DNA of 6,509 bases, from NCBI GenBank assembly GCA_964452115.1, contig CAYVKY010000127.1:1-6509 (forward strand), given 5' to 3'. The position numbers were made by a program, and so were the translations under genes. Positions 6,100-6,509 of the stretch are shown one piece after another. Within the stretch, counting starts at the first letter, position 1, and each line of letters starts with the position of its first letter. Source of the stretch: CAYVKY01 sp964452115 (GTDB taxonomy: Bacteria; Bacteroidota; Ignavibacteria; Tepidaquicellales; Tepidaquicellaceae). The notes under the pieces are model-generated. The model was not told where the DNA came from and did not search any database. It saw only the letters and a program-made list of their open reading frames with translations.

Positions 6100-6509
6100 T
6101 TAATTCACATTGACAGCGTCAAATCTGCACGTGTCAAAACACATTCCGCACATAATGCACTTATCCAGATTGATATAATGCGCTTTGCCTTTTTCACCGA
6201 GTATCGCGCCTGCGGGACATTTCTTTGCGCAAAGTCCGCAGCCGGAGCAGAGTTCATTATTAATCTCATAAACCAACAGTTCCTTGCAAACCTTTGCAGG
6301 GCAGGTTCTGTCATATAAGTGTGCTTCATATTCATCCTTAAAATATCTTAATCCTGAAAGTACCGGATTCGGAGCCGACTGCCCCAGTCCGCACAGCGAA
6401 GTATCTTTGATAACTTCCGCAAGTCTGTGCAGGTGGATGATGCCTTTAAAGCGCTGCAGCTGGTCAATTTTATTTTTTGAATCTTTATAGCTCTGAGGAA
6501 TTCTTTCAA
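6100..6509 (-). CDS. hydB: NuoF-like NAD(P)H-linked hydrogenase subunit, C-terminal part (HydB/HndC type), partial
   Basis: This is the last 135 codons of a gene that enters from the right edge; the first full codon in the window is at 6507 and TAA is at 6102-6100. I translated it by hand, because a start-to-stop ORF search misses it. The SLCGLGQSAPNP motif (Cys 39 of the fragment) is the final ligand region of the NuoF 4Fe-4S (N3-type) site, and the rest of that site, FMN and NADH domains would lie upstream. A CPAKVC pair (Cys 69 and 74) follows. Next comes a 2x[4Fe-4S] ferredoxin domain with CSGCGLCAKKCP (Cys 87, 90, 93, 97) and CIMCGMCFDTCR (Cys 117, 120, 123, 127); the second motif ends in Arg where Pro is usual. 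This ferredoxin tail is typical of HydB/HndC hydrogenase subunits and absent from ordinary complex I NuoF. In that family the subunit oxidises or reduces NAD(P)H at FMN and passes electrons to HydA in the cytoplasm. The adjoining hydA supports the call. Whether the complex bifurcates cannot be decided from this fragment. Confidence 0.93.
   Translation of the reverse strand, partial: ERIPQSYKDSKNKIDQLQRFKGIIHLHRLAEVIKDTSLCGLGQSAPNPVLSGLRYFKDEYEAHLYDRTCPAKVCKELLVYEINNELCSGCGLCAKKCPAGAILGEKGKAHYINLDKCIMCGMCFDTCRFDAVNVN

Noticed and set aside
6105..6335. A 76-codon minus-strand ORF with ATG start at the right edge
   Set aside because: It overlaps the HydB tail in another frame. The HydB frame carries ferredoxin and NuoF motifs, while this one has no recognisable pattern.
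1061..6490. Many plus-strand ORFs of 60-169 codons
   Set aside because: All lie antisense to well-supported minus-strand genes, have serine/phenylalanine-rich shadow composition and show no domain motifs.

Overview
The window is a compact run of five genes, all on the minus strand and so read from right to left. In transcription order they are: the 3' end of a NuoF-like hydrogenase subunit (hydB type), a complete catalytic [FeFe]-hydrogenase (hydA type), a histidine kinase whose sensor half is a degenerate [FeFe]-hydrogenase, a stand-alone receiver protein, and a receiver-PAS-histidine kinase. The plus-strand reading frames are shadows of these genes. The sequence is AT-rich, no start codon has a convincing Shine-Dalgarno sequence, and the gene set is that of a fermentative or anaerobic bacterium. 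Together with the hairpin repeats at the left end, this suggests a Bacteroidota/Ignavibacteriota-type genome. That assignment is inference and not proven here.

Right part (4343-6509): hydB and hydA are 26 bp apart. The HydB tail carries the last cysteine of the NuoF 4Fe-4S site and a 2x[4Fe-4S] ferredoxin domain. HydA has the full set of accessory cluster ligands and all three intact H-cluster motifs. This is the core of a multimeric NAD(P)-linked, possibly electron-bifurcating, hydrogenase. A HydC/NuoE-like subunit would be expected upstream, outside the window.

Middle (1813-4239): the third gene is the most unusual. Two ferredoxin motifs and an H-cluster-domain paralogue of HydA are joined through a small four-cysteine FeS domain and a helical linker to a complete NtrB-like histidine kinase. 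Its H-cluster motifs are altered and most of the known proton-transfer residues are missing, so it is more likely a sensor of H2 or redox state than a catalyst. A single-domain response regulator follows 18 bp later.

Left part (259-1812): a terminator-like hairpin separates the receiver gene from a soluble receiver-PAS-kinase. No DNA-binding output domain is encoded in the window, so the chain from hydrogenase-like sensor to response must end elsewhere. The remaining 258 bp hold no gene but contain palindromic repeats: two hairpins and a decayed second copy of one of them.

Working model (inference): the HydA/HydB hydrogenase handles H2 while its kinase-fused paralogue monitors H2 or ferredoxin redox state and signals through the receiver proteins to adjust expression or activity.
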